Position numbers and translations under genes: made by a program. Source: Acidimicrobiaceae bacterium (GTDB lineage: Bacteria; Actinomycetota; Acidimicrobiia; Acidimicrobiales; RAAP-2). From it: DNA of 50,563 nucleotides. The DNA lies in contig PKYA01000108.1 of NCBI GenBank assembly GCA_003133545.1, positions 1 through 50,563 on the forward strand, in the 5' to 3' direction. Below, in pieces: positions 26,582-34,918 of the stretch. The notes beneath the pieces were generated by a model. That model was not told the DNA's origin and ran no database searches. It saw only the letters and a program-made list of their open reading frames with translations. The first letter of the stretch is position 1; the number at the start of each line of letters is the position of its first letter.

Positions 26582-26773
26582 CTACGGTCTCGCGCCGGCC
26601 CCTGAGACGTGGCGCTCTTGGATCTCCATCAACAAGGCGCGTTCTCTCCTGCCCAGCTCCAGATAGCGAAGCTCGTCGTTGGGGCCCCACCCGCTCAAAC
26701 GCTCGTCGGCCAGCGCATCCAATTGACGCCGGACGCATTGGAGATCCATGTCGCGGTATCCCAGGGAGTCCAT
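26582..26773 (-). CDS. Hypothetical protein, 63 aa
   Basis: This small helical protein (DLQCVRRQLDALADER, LRYLELGRRERALLMEIQERH) is rich in charged heptad-like positions and may form a coiled coil. The pattern of LADER...Y.EL..RE..L is familiar from actinobacterial small proteins of unknown role. ATG 26773 follows GAGG closely. A 13-bp palindrome lies 14 bases upstream. Confidence 0.5.
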   Translation of the reverse strand: MDSLGYRDMDLQCVRRQLDALADERLSGWGPNDELRYLELGRRERALLMEIQERHVSGAGARP

Positions 26774-26786
26774 GCCTCGGCCCTAC

Positions 26787-26799
26787 CCAGAATATCTGG
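26787..26799. promoter_or_regulatory. Palindrome upstream of the 63-aa gene
   Basis: CCAGAATATCTGG has perfect 5-bp arms around ATA and sits 13 bases before the start codon. It could be an operator; the minus strand reads TATTCT inside it, a possible -10. Confidence 0.3.
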
Positions 26800-26868
26800 T
26801 AATAGCGTTGCAAGGAAGTTGCAGTCCAGGTGCATGCCGTCCGCCGCCAGTTGCACCGCCTCCCTCCG

Positions 26869-29061
26869 CTAACACCCCTCAGCGGCATGGCGGGCCGGGG
26901 GGTGACACAACTGAGCTGGGGCGTTGCGGAGCTGCACGGTGACGCTCCTCGTACGCGCTGTCAGTGTCACGGTTCCGGTGCTCTGCGTGACGCTCCCGGA
27001 GGAGGTTCTCGCGATGTTGTTGACGAACGACGGAAGCTGAAAGAGGACGGGACCCGAGGGCGCCTGACCGCTCAGGGCGAGTGAAACCGAAAGCCCCCGC
27101 GAGGAGATCTTGAGATTCAGCCTCCTCCCACCCGTGGTCGGGAAGTTGGTGACCGAGATGGGCGAGCCACTCTCCAGCCATTTGGTGGGGACGCCTCGCC
27201 CCACGATCAGCGTCCCGTCCGACATTTGGGCCACGAGAGAGTCCAACAAGACCTTGTTGGCCCCGGCAATTCCCCAGGCGTGCGGAGAAGACCCTTGACC
27301 GGCCGCAGGGTGCCTCCCGATCCATGCTGATTTCGCGACGGGAGCAGTCGAGCTCTCCCACCATGAATAGGGGCCGCTCTGGCTGTTGGCGATCATGAAT
27401 TCATAACCCAGTATCCCCTGGTCCCGAAAGTCCTTACTGGCCAATCCCGTGGCTCCGTTTGCCGCGTTGTAGCCGCTCGAGTAGTAGTCGTCTGGAAAGC
27501 CGCCAAAGGTGCCGGGCGGGAGCTTGCCCTTGAGGCGCGCGAATCCGTAGGCGTACGTGGCATCGATCATGGAGATGCCAGGGCCGCTGCGAAGTTCTCC
27601 CAGGAGGTAGCCCTCCCACGCCCAGTTACCGAACGGCGACGACCAGTTTGCATCCTCGGGATGGACGCAGCGGTTGGCCGTATTGGGCTGGAGCATTGAG
27701 CAGGGTAGATAGTCCAGTCGGTATTGCTGCATGGTCGCGTTCAGCGTCGTATTGGTTGCCGCAAGAAGGCTGTCGTATTGCTGCAGTGCCCACGCCGCCT
27801 CGGAGCGATCGCCGACGCGTTGCGCGAGGTAGCGGTACGCCGCCAGACCGAGGAGCGCGGCAAAGTCATCGGTGGTCCAGTAGCCGTTGGTATCGATGTC
27901 GTCCGTCTCTTCCATGATCCCCGCCGGCCCCGTGCGATCAGCAGCGATGACATGCGCCGCATCCTCGATGCTCGGTTGGGAGCCACCCATCGGACCTTGG
28001 GTGGTGAAGTTCTGCTCGACGAACTTGAGATCACCCGTCTTCATCAGATAGACGGCCCACGGCACGGCGTACGTCCAGATCCCATCGTCGTACTGACCCG
28101 CCCCGCCAACGACACTGCGCGCCTCTCGCAGCAATGCATGTGCATTGGAGAAGTAGCCCTGCGTGAAGAGGTTGGTCAGAATGCCGATGACATCGTGACT
28201 GAATTCACTGGCATAACCATTGACTCCGGTGTTCAGGTCGTTCCCGCTCCGGGCGATCTGCGTGTAAACGAAACCGCTGCGATAGGCAGCGTTCAACGAG
28301 GACACCGGAACATCGATCTCGGCGATGCCAGCCAATTGCCCGTTCCAGAAGGCTCGCATGTGTGCGAAGTGTTGACCGAAGCTCCCGTCAGATGCCAGCG
28401 CCTCGGCGCTCGGCCATGGGTAGTCGTTTCCGAACCGGTCGGCGGCCACCACGTAGTCATGCACCACCGATGTGTGTGGCTTGACCGCAGTGGGAGCCGA
28501 GTTGAGTTCCACCATCCCCGAGGTCGGATCGGGATCCGCTGCAATGACGTTGTCGGTAGGATTGTGGATGGCAACGCGGCTGTAGACAGCCACGAAGGCG
28601 TTACCACCCAGCACCACCCTGTCGGCAAATTCCGTGATGGAGACAGCGGCACCCGATCGCCGGAAGCTCGTGGTCTGCGCGGGAAGGTACCCGTCCGCGT
28701 CCGTCCATTTCGTGGAGCCGCCGTTGTAGATGCCGAAGCCAAACTGCCGGTTGATGCCGTCGAACACCAGGAAGGTTCCACCAAGGCAGGTCACGACACC
28801 CTGGTGGTTGCCCTCCCAACCGATGGCGGAGGCCGAGGCGTCCGCGCCGGTGAACGCGTCGGTCTCCACATTGAAGGAGCAGTCGTACCTAGGGGCCGGT
28901 CCGCTCCCGGTTGTGAGCACCGCCGGAGATGACGCTGCTGCTCTGGCCACGCCCAGACCAACCGGTGTGAGAATCCCGCAGATGATCAGCGCGCTCATGA
29001 TGATCAACACGAGCCTTCGGTGCGGGACCACAACCTGATTGTGGCAGGTGGCGGGTCGCAC
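26869..29061 (-). CDS. Secreted glycosidase-like protein with six-hairpin (alpha/alpha) core
   Basis: The protein is 730 aa. A signal peptide is clear at residues 13-42 (RRLVLIIMSALIICG, ending GVARAAAS). Residues 250-620 have helix pairs typical of six-hairpin glycosidases: QYDDGIWTYAVPWAVYLMKTGD, then IMEETDDIDTNGYWTTDDFAALLGLAAYRYLA with acidic residues that could act in catalysis, and WAWEGYLLGE. A beta-rich C-terminal domain (about 640-710) ends it. It may hydrolyse an outside polysaccharide; the glycoside family is not certain. GTG 29061 starts 17 bases after the P450 stop, so it may be read from the P450 promoter. Confidence 0.7.
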   Translation of the reverse strand: MRPATCHNQVVVPHRRLVLIIMSALIICGILTPVGLGVARAAASSPAVLTTGSGPAPRYDCSFNVETDAFTGADASASAIGWEGNHQGVVTCLGGTFLVFDGINRQFGFGIYNGGSTKWTDADGYLPAQTTSFRRSGAAVSITEFADRVVLGGNAFVAVYSRVAIHNPTDNVIAADPDPTSGMVELNSAPTAVKPHTSVVHDYVVAADRFGNDYPWPSAEALASDGSFGQHFAHMRAFWNGQLAGIAEIDVPVSSLNAAYRSGFVYTQIARSGNDLNTGVNGYASEFSHDVIGILTNLFTQGYFSNAHALLREARSVVGGAGQYDDGIWTYAVPWAVYLMKTGDLKFVEQNFTTQGPMGGSQPSIEDAAHVIAADRTGPAGIMEETDDIDTNGYWTTDDFAALLGLAAYRYLAQRVGDRSEAAWALQQYDSLLAATNTTLNATMQQYRLDYLPCSMLQPNTANRCVHPEDANWSSPFGNWAWEGYLLGELRSGPGISMIDATYAYGFARLKGKLPPGTFGGFPDDYYSSGYNAANGATGLASKDFRDQGILGYEFMIANSQSGPYSWWESSTAPVAKSAWIGRHPAAGQGSSPHAWGIAGANKVLLDSLVAQMSDGTLIVGRGVPTKWLESGSPISVTNFPTTGGRRLNLKISSRGLSVSLALSGQAPSGPVLFQLPSFVNNIARTSSGSVTQSTGTVTLTARTRSVTVQLRNAPAQLCHPPARHAAEGC

Positions 29062-29078
29062 GGTGGCGTTTCCGCCAT

Positions 29079-30359
29079 TCAGCCAACAGGCGTGAACTCG
29101 AGCTGCAGGCGCTGGAGGCCGCGCAGAATGTAGGTCGGGGCGTACTCGTAGCGTCGCTCACCCACCGGGCCGTGCGCCGACTCTGAAATCCTGATGTCGT
29201 GCATGCGCGCCAGGATCCGCTCGATGCTGATGCGCGCTTCGGCGCGGGCCAACGGTCCCCCGGGGCACGTGTGGGGACCCCGCCCGAAGGCGAGGTGCTC
29301 ACGGGCGTTCGCCCGGTCCACTCGGAATTCGGCCGGATCTTCGAAGTGGCGGGGATCGCGTCCAGCGGCCCCGTTGAGCACCATCAGCGTGGTGCCGGCC
29401 GGGATCTCGACCCCTCCGACGGTCGCCGCCCGCCGGGAGAGGCGAAAGTCCCCCTTCACCGGGCTCTCCACCCGCAAGCATTCCTCCACGAAGCCGGGGA
29501 TCCGATCGCGGTCCTCGCGCAGCAGGCGCTGCAGCTCCTCATGGTCACCCATAATCTGGAGCGCGGCAGCGAGGAGACGAACGGTGGTCTCCTGACCGGC
29601 GGAGAACAGGTTGGCAGCCACGCGCACCACATCGATGACTTCAGGTGTGGACCCGTCGGGAAACGTGGCCGTCGCCAGACCTGTCAGCACGTCGTCGCGC
29701 GGTTCACTCCGGCGTTCCTCGACGTAGGTCGAAAAGCGTTCATAGAGGAACTCCAGGGGAGAATGGCCCAGCGAGCCCGATCCGGTGCTTCCGAGCCCCT
29801 GATCCGGGCGGTGGCCCCCCTGCAACTCCTGACGGAACCACGCGTGGTCGGATTCCGGTACACCGAGAAGGTCGGCGATCACGTACAGCGTGAAAGGAGC
29901 GGCGAAGTCCCTTATGAATTCGCACTCCCCCTTGGCCACGAACTCGTCGATCTGCCGGTCGGCGTGACGCCACATGAACTCCTCGTTCTCCCGGAGCCGC
30001 TTCGGCGTGATGAGGCGCATCAACATGCCCCGGTGCGCCTTGTGCTTCGGCGGGTCGAAGGTCGTGATCTGGTCGCTAAAGGGCAGCTCGTCCCGGTGCT
30101 GCTCAATGAGATCGCTGACATCGTCGCCCTCGAGGGGGACGGGAAAGCCGGGGAATGGCCCTGTCACCGCGTTGCACGACGAGAACGTGGCCGTGTCGGT
30201 GTACACGGAGACCGCCTCGTCGTAGCCCGTCACCATCACTACCCCGTGGTGCGGCTCCCGCCAGACGGGGCACTGCTCCCGGAGGTACTCGAAATAGGGA
30301 TAGGGGTCGACGACAAGCTCATTGCCGCGGAAGAAATCGATGCTGTCGAAGTCGCTCAT
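29079..30359 (-). CDS. Cytochrome P450, paralogue of the one at 43.4 kb
   Basis: The protein is 426 aa. I-helix SAGQETTVRL, ExxR in ECLRVESP, and heme loop FGRGPHTCPGGPLARAE with Cys365. ATG 30359 follows GGAGGAG. The N-terminal DFDSIDFFRGNELVVDPYPYFEYLR closely matches the second island P450 (43361-44644), as do TPKRLRENEEFMWR and YEYAPTYILRGLQRL near the ends, so the two are recent paralogues. No redox partner is adjacent. A DapB-like reductase gene lies just upstream, a pairing that recurs in actinomycete catabolic clusters. Confidence 0.93.
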   Translation of the reverse strand: MSDFDSIDFFRGNELVVDPYPYFEYLREQCPVWREPHHGVVMVTGYDEAVSVYTDTATFSSCNAVTGPFPGFPVPLEGDDVSDLIEQHRDELPFSDQITTFDPPKHKAHRGMLMRLITPKRLRENEEFMWRHADRQIDEFVAKGECEFIRDFAAPFTLYVIADLLGVPESDHAWFRQELQGGHRPDQGLGSTGSGSLGHSPLEFLYERFSTYVEERRSEPRDDVLTGLATATFPDGSTPEVIDVVRVAANLFSAGQETTVRLLAAALQIMGDHEELQRLLREDRDRIPGFVEECLRVESPVKGDFRLSRRAATVGGVEIPAGTTLMVLNGAAGRDPRHFEDPAEFRVDRANAREHLAFGRGPHTCPGGPLARAEARISIERILARMHDIRISESAHGPVGERRYEYAPTYILRGLQRLQLEFTPVG

Positions 30360-30402
30360 GAGGCTCTCCTCCGTGTCAGGTCTCCAAGCCGAACCCGGTG
30401 GA

Positions 30403-30429
30403 GAATTATATTCTTCATTCCGGAGAATA
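30403..30429 (-). promoter_or_regulatory. P450 promoter with palindromes around a perfect -10
   Basis: The minus strand has TATAAT (30410-30405) 45 nt before the P450 ATG. TATTCT (30409-30414) and AGAATA (30424-30429) form a perfect 6-bp inverted repeat around 9 nt, and GAATTATATTC (30403-30413) is a second small palindrome on the -10 itself. No consensus -35 is seen. The layout suggests an activated or repressed promoter separate from the upstream reductase gene. Confidence 0.5.
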
Positions 30430-30485
30430 CCCGATTCGGGTCGTGCCCCCCGGGGGGACTCCGGGGCTGCCGGCGGTTCCCTCAA

Positions 30486-31541
30486 TCAACCCAGATTGGC
30501 CACGATCTGGGGCAGATCGACGCTCGTGCGAATGCCGGGCTCCGCCGCGCAGACGTATGGAATGGCGTTCACAGGGCGGTGCGCAGTGATCCCCGGCGAG
30601 GTGGCCGCCCACTCCTCCGGGGACACCGGGAAGTGGATCTCGACATCAAGGGGTAGGTCGCCTTCGACCATCAGATGCCAACCGGTCTGGCGCAGATCCC
30701 AGCTCGGTTCGACCTCAGAGGTGAGGTACCAATTGGCGCTGAATTGCAGGAGCGGCCGCCCCTGGTGCATCCCCGTGACCTGCATCCGCTGGGCGCCGAT
30801 GGTGCCGGCCTCGATCCTTCCTGCCGCGATCTCCACCGCGTGGCGCGCCACCGCGACCTCAGCGACCGCCGACACGTCGTCCAGCGGCATCGCGATGGCG
30901 TCGGCGACGACCCCCAGCGAGCCCGCAAAGGCCGAGGCCCCGTGCGCCTCGGCCCCCCGGGGATCGAAGGTCTCGGGATCACGTCCGAAACCCATGAGCC
31001 CGAAGATCAACTCCGGGGAGTTTCGTGAAGACATGTCGGCGTATTCCTCAATGGTGAGCCGGTCCAGCCGCCGCGCAATCGACGTCAACACCAGAGGCAT
31101 GGCCTCCGTGATGAACCCGGGGCTCGAACCCGTGCTGTGCAGGGACGCGCCGCCTCGGCGGCAGGCGGCCTCGATCCGCTCGCGCACGTCCGGCTTCATG
31201 ATTTGCGGACGGTGGAACTCACTCCTCGTCGTCACCACGTTGATCCCCGCCTCCAGCAGGCGGCAGAGGTCGTCGATGTTGGCCCGATCCGCCATGTAGA
31301 GCACACAGTCAGGCCGCAAGGCCAAGATGTCCTCGATCTCCCGGGTGGCGAAGACCCCGGTCGGAGCCGAACCGCAAAGGTCACCGGCGTCCCGACCCTC
31401 TTTTGCCTCCGAGTACACATAGACGCCGACCAAGTCGAGGGCCGGGTGCTCAATAACGGCCCGCAGCGAGCAGAGACCGATATTGCCCGTGGCCCACTGG
31501 ACGACCCGGCAGGACGATGATCGCTGCGCCAACGTGTGCAC
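30486..31541 (-). CDS. DapB-like NAD(P)-dependent dehydrogenase/reductase
   Basis: The protein is 351 aa with an N-terminal Rossmann fold, VVQWATGNIGLCSLRAVI (GxxG) followed by LVGVYVYSEAKEGRDAGDLCG. This is the 'dihydrodipicolinate reductase N-terminal' family, related to 2,4-diaminopentanoate dehydrogenase. It is not a true DapB because it is longer and lacks the lysine-pathway C-terminal motif. Such genes often sit with P450s in actinomycete degradation clusters. GTG 31541 lies 3 bases after the gntR stop, so the two form an operon. Substrate unknown. Confidence 0.82.
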   Translation of the reverse strand: MHTLAQRSSSCRVVQWATGNIGLCSLRAVIEHPALDLVGVYVYSEAKEGRDAGDLCGSAPTGVFATREIEDILALRPDCVLYMADRANIDDLCRLLEAGINVVTTRSEFHRPQIMKPDVRERIEAACRRGGASLHSTGSSPGFITEAMPLVLTSIARRLDRLTIEEYADMSSRNSPELIFGLMGFGRDPETFDPRGAEAHGASAFAGSLGVVADAIAMPLDDVSAVAEVAVARHAVEIAAGRIEAGTIGAQRMQVTGMHQGRPLLQFSANWYLTSEVEPSWDLRQTGWHLMVEGDLPLDVEIHFPVSPEEWAATSPGITAHRPVNAIPYVCAAEPGIRTSVDLPQIVANLG

Positions 31542-31544
31542 CCC

Positions 31545-32363
31545 CTAGAGACGAAGTCTCAACTCTTGATGCGCCTGAATGTCGTTGTAGAGGTCGAGGA
31601 CCGTGTGCGGACCCGACGCGCTGAGCAAATTCTCGGCGTTGGTCCGGAGGTGGTCGCGCCAGAAGGCCTCTGCGTCAGCATCTCGACGTTCCGCCACGAG
31701 CTCGACGAATGCTTCGTGCTCTTGGAGGGCGGCGACTCGGAGAGGATCGTGCTCCGGGTCCTTGTTGACGGCGGTCTCATGGCGCCGAATGACCTCGTTG
31801 AGCAGCCGAGCCATCAGCGTGAGCGTCTGATTGCCCGCGAGCTTCACGACAAGCTGATGGAAGTCGGCCTGGCTCACGGCGAACGCCACGGGATCGGACA
31901 GAGTCCGGCGACTCCTCTCGATGCCGTCGCGCAGCTCGGCCATGTCGTCGCCATCCCAGGACCTTGCCAAGAGTGCGGCCAGTGGCGGCTCGAACGTGAT
32001 GCGGGCCTGTGACACGTCCGCCAGAGTGGTCCGATTGAGTTGCAGGAGGATCCCCACGGCGCGACCAGCCGCCGCCTCGTTCGGGAGCCGTATGCGGGCG
32101 CCACCGGCGCCGCGACGGACCTCGATCAGCGTCTCTGACTCGAGGATCCGCAACGCCTCTCGAATGGTGGGCTTGGACACCCCGAAGCGTGCGATGAGGA
32201 CCGCTGCCGGCGGCAGCGACATGCCCTCCCCGAGGACGCCGGTGACGATGTCACGCCGGATGTACTCGGCCACGACCTCCGCCATTTTGGGCAGGCGGAG
32301 AGGCTGTGCCAGCTGGCCATACGCGTCCGCGTGCGCCTCGGCTTCCTTGACGGGCTCCGGCAC
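31545..32363 (-). CDS. GntR-family regulator (FCD / FadR type)
   Basis: The protein is 272 aa from GTG 32363. The winged helix is at about residues 25-90 (VAEYIRRDIVTGVLGEGMSLPPAAVLIARFGVSKPTIREALRILESETLIEVRRGAGGA). The FCD domain follows, with acidic and His residues (DFHQLVVKLAGN, EHEAFVELVAERRDADAEAFWRDHL) that bind metal and an organic acid. TATGCT lies 6 nt before the GTG, so the mRNA may be leaderless; TTG 32384 is the longer option. Divergent from the class II aldolase and cotranscribed with the DapB-like gene, it probably controls both. Confidence 0.9.
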   Translation of the reverse strand: MPEPVKEAEAHADAYGQLAQPLRLPKMAEVVAEYIRRDIVTGVLGEGMSLPPAAVLIARFGVSKPTIREALRILESETLIEVRRGAGGARIRLPNEAAAGRAVGILLQLNRTTLADVSQARITFEPPLAALLARSWDGDDMAELRDGIERSRRTLSDPVAFAVSQADFHQLVVKLAGNQTLTLMARLLNEVIRRHETAVNKDPEHDPLRVAALQEHEAFVELVAERRDADAEAFWRDHLRTNAENLLSASGPHTVLDLYNDIQAHQELRLRL

Positions 32364-32403
32364 GACCCGAGCATATCGTGCCAACCGCGAGATTGATGAT
32401 ATT

Positions 32404-32419
32404 AGATAGCTACGTTAGC
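32404..32419 (+). promoter_or_regulatory. Candidate island operator, copy 1 (TARC-TAY-GTTA)
   Basis: AGATAGCTACGTTAGC lies 33 bp before the aldolase start in the gntR-aldolase gap. Its core TAGC-TAC-GTTA (32407-32417) is a near-palindrome and matches the copy at 34769-34784 at 12 of 16 positions. Confidence 0.5.
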
Positions 32420-32452
32420 CTTCTGACCGATGGGTGTGCGCAAGGAGGACCA

Positions 32453-33208
32453 GTGACGTCGTCGGCGGTACCAACCGGGCCGCAGCCTTTCCCGCCCCTC
32501 GACCTCACCCCCCGCCAGGAACTTGCGCTGCTGGCCCGAATGCTGCATGCAGAGGGTTACGACGACCACCTGGCCGGCCACATCACCTACCGCCTCCCGG
32601 ACGACACCTTTTTGGTGAATCCCCTCGGGCTGACGTGGGACGAACTGTGCGCCAGCGACGTGGCGCGGATGGACGCGGACGGCAACCACCTCGAAGGACC
32701 ATGGATCATCTCCCCGGCCGTGCAACTCCATGTCGTGCTGCATCGGCACAGGGACAATGCCGGTGTCGTGATCCACAACCATCCTCGCTGGGGCACCATC
32801 TGGGCCGATTGCCACCGCATTCCGCCGGTCTATGACCAGACCAGCGCCCTGTACGGCGCCAAGATCGCCATCGACTCCTCCTACGAAGGCGCGGTCAACC
32901 AGACGGCGAACGCCCTCGAGGTCGTCAAGTCGTTGGGGGACGCCGACGTCGCGTTCATGGTGAACCACGGCGTGCTCGTCATCGGCCAGAACGTCAGAGA
33001 GGCCTACCTCCGCGCTGCTGTGGTGGAGTGGCGCAGCCGTCAAGCCTGGCACGCGGAAGCTCTCGGCTCCGGCGTCGCGTTACCGGACGACGTGGCGAGT
33101 GCGTTCGGTGCCAGGATCGCCAAGTCAGTTGCCAACGGGAACTTCGACAACTGGTTCGCGGCAGCGGCGCGCCGGGTCGTCCGCTACGACCCCGCCGTCC
33201 TCCGTTGA
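32453..33208 (+). CDS. Class II aldolase/adducin-family protein
   Basis: The protein is 251 aa. The zinc site is visible: VIHNHPRWG near residue 104 (HxH) and the later His in MVNHGVLVIG near 173, with GHITYRLPDD near 42. Family members cleave sugar phosphates, decarboxylate or cleave aromatic aldol-type acids. AAGGAGG lies 5 nt before GTG 32453, fixing the start over upstream options. Divergent from gntR, convergent to the Rieske gene. In this catabolic setting an aldol cleavage or decarboxylation of a ring-fission product is plausible. Confidence 0.9.
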   Translation: MTSSAVPTGPQPFPPLDLTPRQELALLARMLHAEGYDDHLAGHITYRLPDDTFLVNPLGLTWDELCASDVARMDADGNHLEGPWIISPAVQLHVVLHRHRDNAGVVIHNHPRWGTIWADCHRIPPVYDQTSALYGAKIAIDSSYEGAVNQTANALEVVKSLGDADVAFMVNHGVLVIGQNVREAYLRAAVVEWRSRQAWHAEALGSGVALPDDVASAFGARIAKSVANGNFDNWFAAAARRVVRYDPAVLR

Positions 33209-33221
33209 CGCGCGGAGACCA

Positions 33222-34595
33222 TCACGACCTGAACAGGAACTCGTCGATCGCCCTGTGGTAGTTCCAGATCGTCATCTCCTGGGTCCGATTCAGGTGGTAG
33301 CCGTCGAAACCCAGCGAATGGAGGCCGACGGTGACCTCTGCCATGTTCGAGAAGTCCTGTTCGAGGATCGCTCCCAACGAAGCCTCCCGCCAGTTCTCGA
33401 AGAACTCTGGTGTGGCGGTTTCGATGCCTTCGGTCGGTGGAAGCCATAGGCCCTGCACGTCGAAGATGCACCAGTCGGGATCGTTCCTGTACGGACGGGC
33501 GCGATAGGTCAGGCATGTCCCGAAATCCACGAGGAACACCGTGTTGGGGAAGACATGCCAGTCGTACATTCCGCCCTTGAGCTGCGCCTCGGAAAGGTCC
33601 GGGTAGTCGACCCCGGCGGCGCGGGCGTGCTTCTTGCGCAATCCCTGGTAGATGGCGTTCCCCTCGGGTCCCCTGGCCTCAGGGACGGTCCGGAGCTCCG
33701 CCGCCGCTCCGAGGTCGGTCGGCAAATACAGGCTGCGAAGCTCGCGCAAGTTGTAGACGACGTTGTTGTACACGGCGTCGGGATCGACCCCGTACTCAGG
33801 GCGCAGCCGTTTGGAGTCACCCTCGCTGCCGTAGCGAAAAACGTCGGCGTGCCGGGAGTGGTAGTGGAACAACTCGTTGAAGGTCTGGCCGTACTTCTCA
33901 CACTCGGCAATCGTCGGAGGGGTGGTCTGCTTGTCCGCCCTCAAGAGCTGTGGATGCGTGCCCGGGACGTGCCAGCTCTCTATGAACGCGTCGAGTGAGG
34001 TCTTCCAGTTGGCGTTGACCAGTACCGACTTGTACCAGGCGATCCGCATGTCTTCGAGCTTGTAGCCCTCCATCCTGGACGGGATCGGGTCGAGGTAGTC
34101 GAGCAGCGGCTCGGCGTTCGGATCCATGTTCACGAAAACCCAGCCACCCCAGCTGCCAACCTTCACTTCGGGCAGGCACAGCTCTTCAGCCGGGCGGGGA
34201 TCGAAATGCTGCTCGTCGGCCAGATACTTGAGCGAGCCGTCGAGATTCCAGCGCCAGGCGTGGAACGGGCATCGGAACTCACCGATCCTCCCCTGCCCCT
34301 GGACGAGCCTGGTCCCGCGGTGCCGGCAGGCATTGAAATAGGCACGGAGGCCCTCCTCGGTCCGCACGACCACGATCGACTGGTCACCGATCTGGAAATC
34401 CACGTAGTCGCCGACCCGCTCGACCTCATCGAAGCGACAGGCGTTCAGCCATGTCCTCGGGAAAAGGCGTTCATTTTCGAGACGGAGGAACTCCGGGTCG
34501 GTGTAGCGCCCTTTGGGGACGAAGTCGGGACCGATGCGCCATCTGTCCGGCACCTCGAGAGCCGAGGCTGACCTTCGATTCTCCGTGGTCGTCAT
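33222..34595 (-). CDS. Rieske non-heme iron oxygenase, large (alpha) subunit
   Basis: The protein is 457 aa. The Rieske cluster ligands are CRHRGTRLV (CxH) near residue 90 and CPFHAWRW (CxxH) near 109. The mononuclear iron site shows FIESWHVPGTHPQL (HxxxxH) near 218. It adds oxygen to an aromatic, alicyclic or methyl carbon, using electrons from a reductase and ferredoxin that are not encoded here. GGAGG lies 8 nt before ATG 34595. Divergent from the E1 gene across 323 bases. Lack of a beta-subunit gene favours an alpha3 enzyme. Confidence 0.93.
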   Translation of the reverse strand: MTTTENRRSASALEVPDRWRIGPDFVPKGRYTDPEFLRLENERLFPRTWLNACRFDEVERVGDYVDFQIGDQSIVVVRTEEGLRAYFNACRHRGTRLVQGQGRIGEFRCPFHAWRWNLDGSLKYLADEQHFDPRPAEELCLPEVKVGSWGGWVFVNMDPNAEPLLDYLDPIPSRMEGYKLEDMRIAWYKSVLVNANWKTSLDAFIESWHVPGTHPQLLRADKQTTPPTIAECEKYGQTFNELFHYHSRHADVFRYGSEGDSKRLRPEYGVDPDAVYNNVVYNLRELRSLYLPTDLGAAAELRTVPEARGPEGNAIYQGLRKKHARAAGVDYPDLSEAQLKGGMYDWHVFPNTVFLVDFGTCLTYRARPYRNDPDWCIFDVQGLWLPPTEGIETATPEFFENWREASLGAILEQDFSNMAEVTVGLHSLGFDGYHLNRTQEMTIWNYHRAIDEFLFRS

Positions 34596-34768
34596 CTGGC
34601 GCACCTCCGTGTTGTGGGGGTCGAGTACGTGCTCCCGGCTCTGGGGTCTCGACCCCTGCCGGGTGGAGCGGCGCTCCGCCGCCAGCGTGGCCTGTCCGGT
34701 TGCTTCGAGTCTGCCGTACCCGCCGACCCGGGGAGGGAGCGTTCCCGTTGGGGTATCCTGGTCATTAA

Positions 34769-34790
34769 AGCTAACTATGTTACCTACATA
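34769..34790 (+). promoter_or_regulatory. Candidate island operator, copy 2, overlapping a second palindrome
   Basis: AGCTAACTATGTTACC (34769-34784) holds TAAC-TAT-GTTA, a perfect 4-bp inverted repeat, and matches the aldolase-side copy. TATGT-TACCT-ACATA (34776-34790), with perfect 5-bp arms, overlaps it. Both sit between the Rieske and E1 genes. Confidence 0.5.
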
Positions 34791-34891
34791 ATCTATCATC
34801 GGCTCTGAGGAGCTTTGCCTCCGGCATGGCCCGAGCGACTGGGGTGGGCCCGTACCCCTCGCCCCGCCGTCCCGCCAGATTCGTAGGGGCC

Positions 34892-34909
34892 TGTACCGAT
34901 CAGTACACT
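34892..34909 (+). promoter_or_regulatory. Palindrome on the likely E1 promoter
   Basis: TGTACCGATCAGTACA (34892-34907) has perfect 5-bp arms around 6 nt. It overlaps TACACT (34904-34909), a possible -10 nine nt before ATG 34919. No ribosome-binding site precedes that ATG, so a leaderless mRNA is possible, and a protein on the palindrome would cover the -10. Confidence 0.45.
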
Positions 34910-34918
34910 TCACGGCCG

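Larger units (their letters stand above)
34596..34918. other. 323-base divergent gap between the Rieske and E1 genes
   Basis: No gene is called here; the frames are short and without motifs. The right half is AT-richer and holds regulatory-looking sites: the TARC-TAY-GTTA copy (34769-34784), TATGT-N5-ACATA (34776-34790) and TGTAC-N6-GTACA (34892-34907). Confidence 0.55.

Noticed and set aside
29199-30656. 485-codon plus-strand frame opposite the P450
   Set aside because: Low-complexity antisense of a gene with all P450 motifs.
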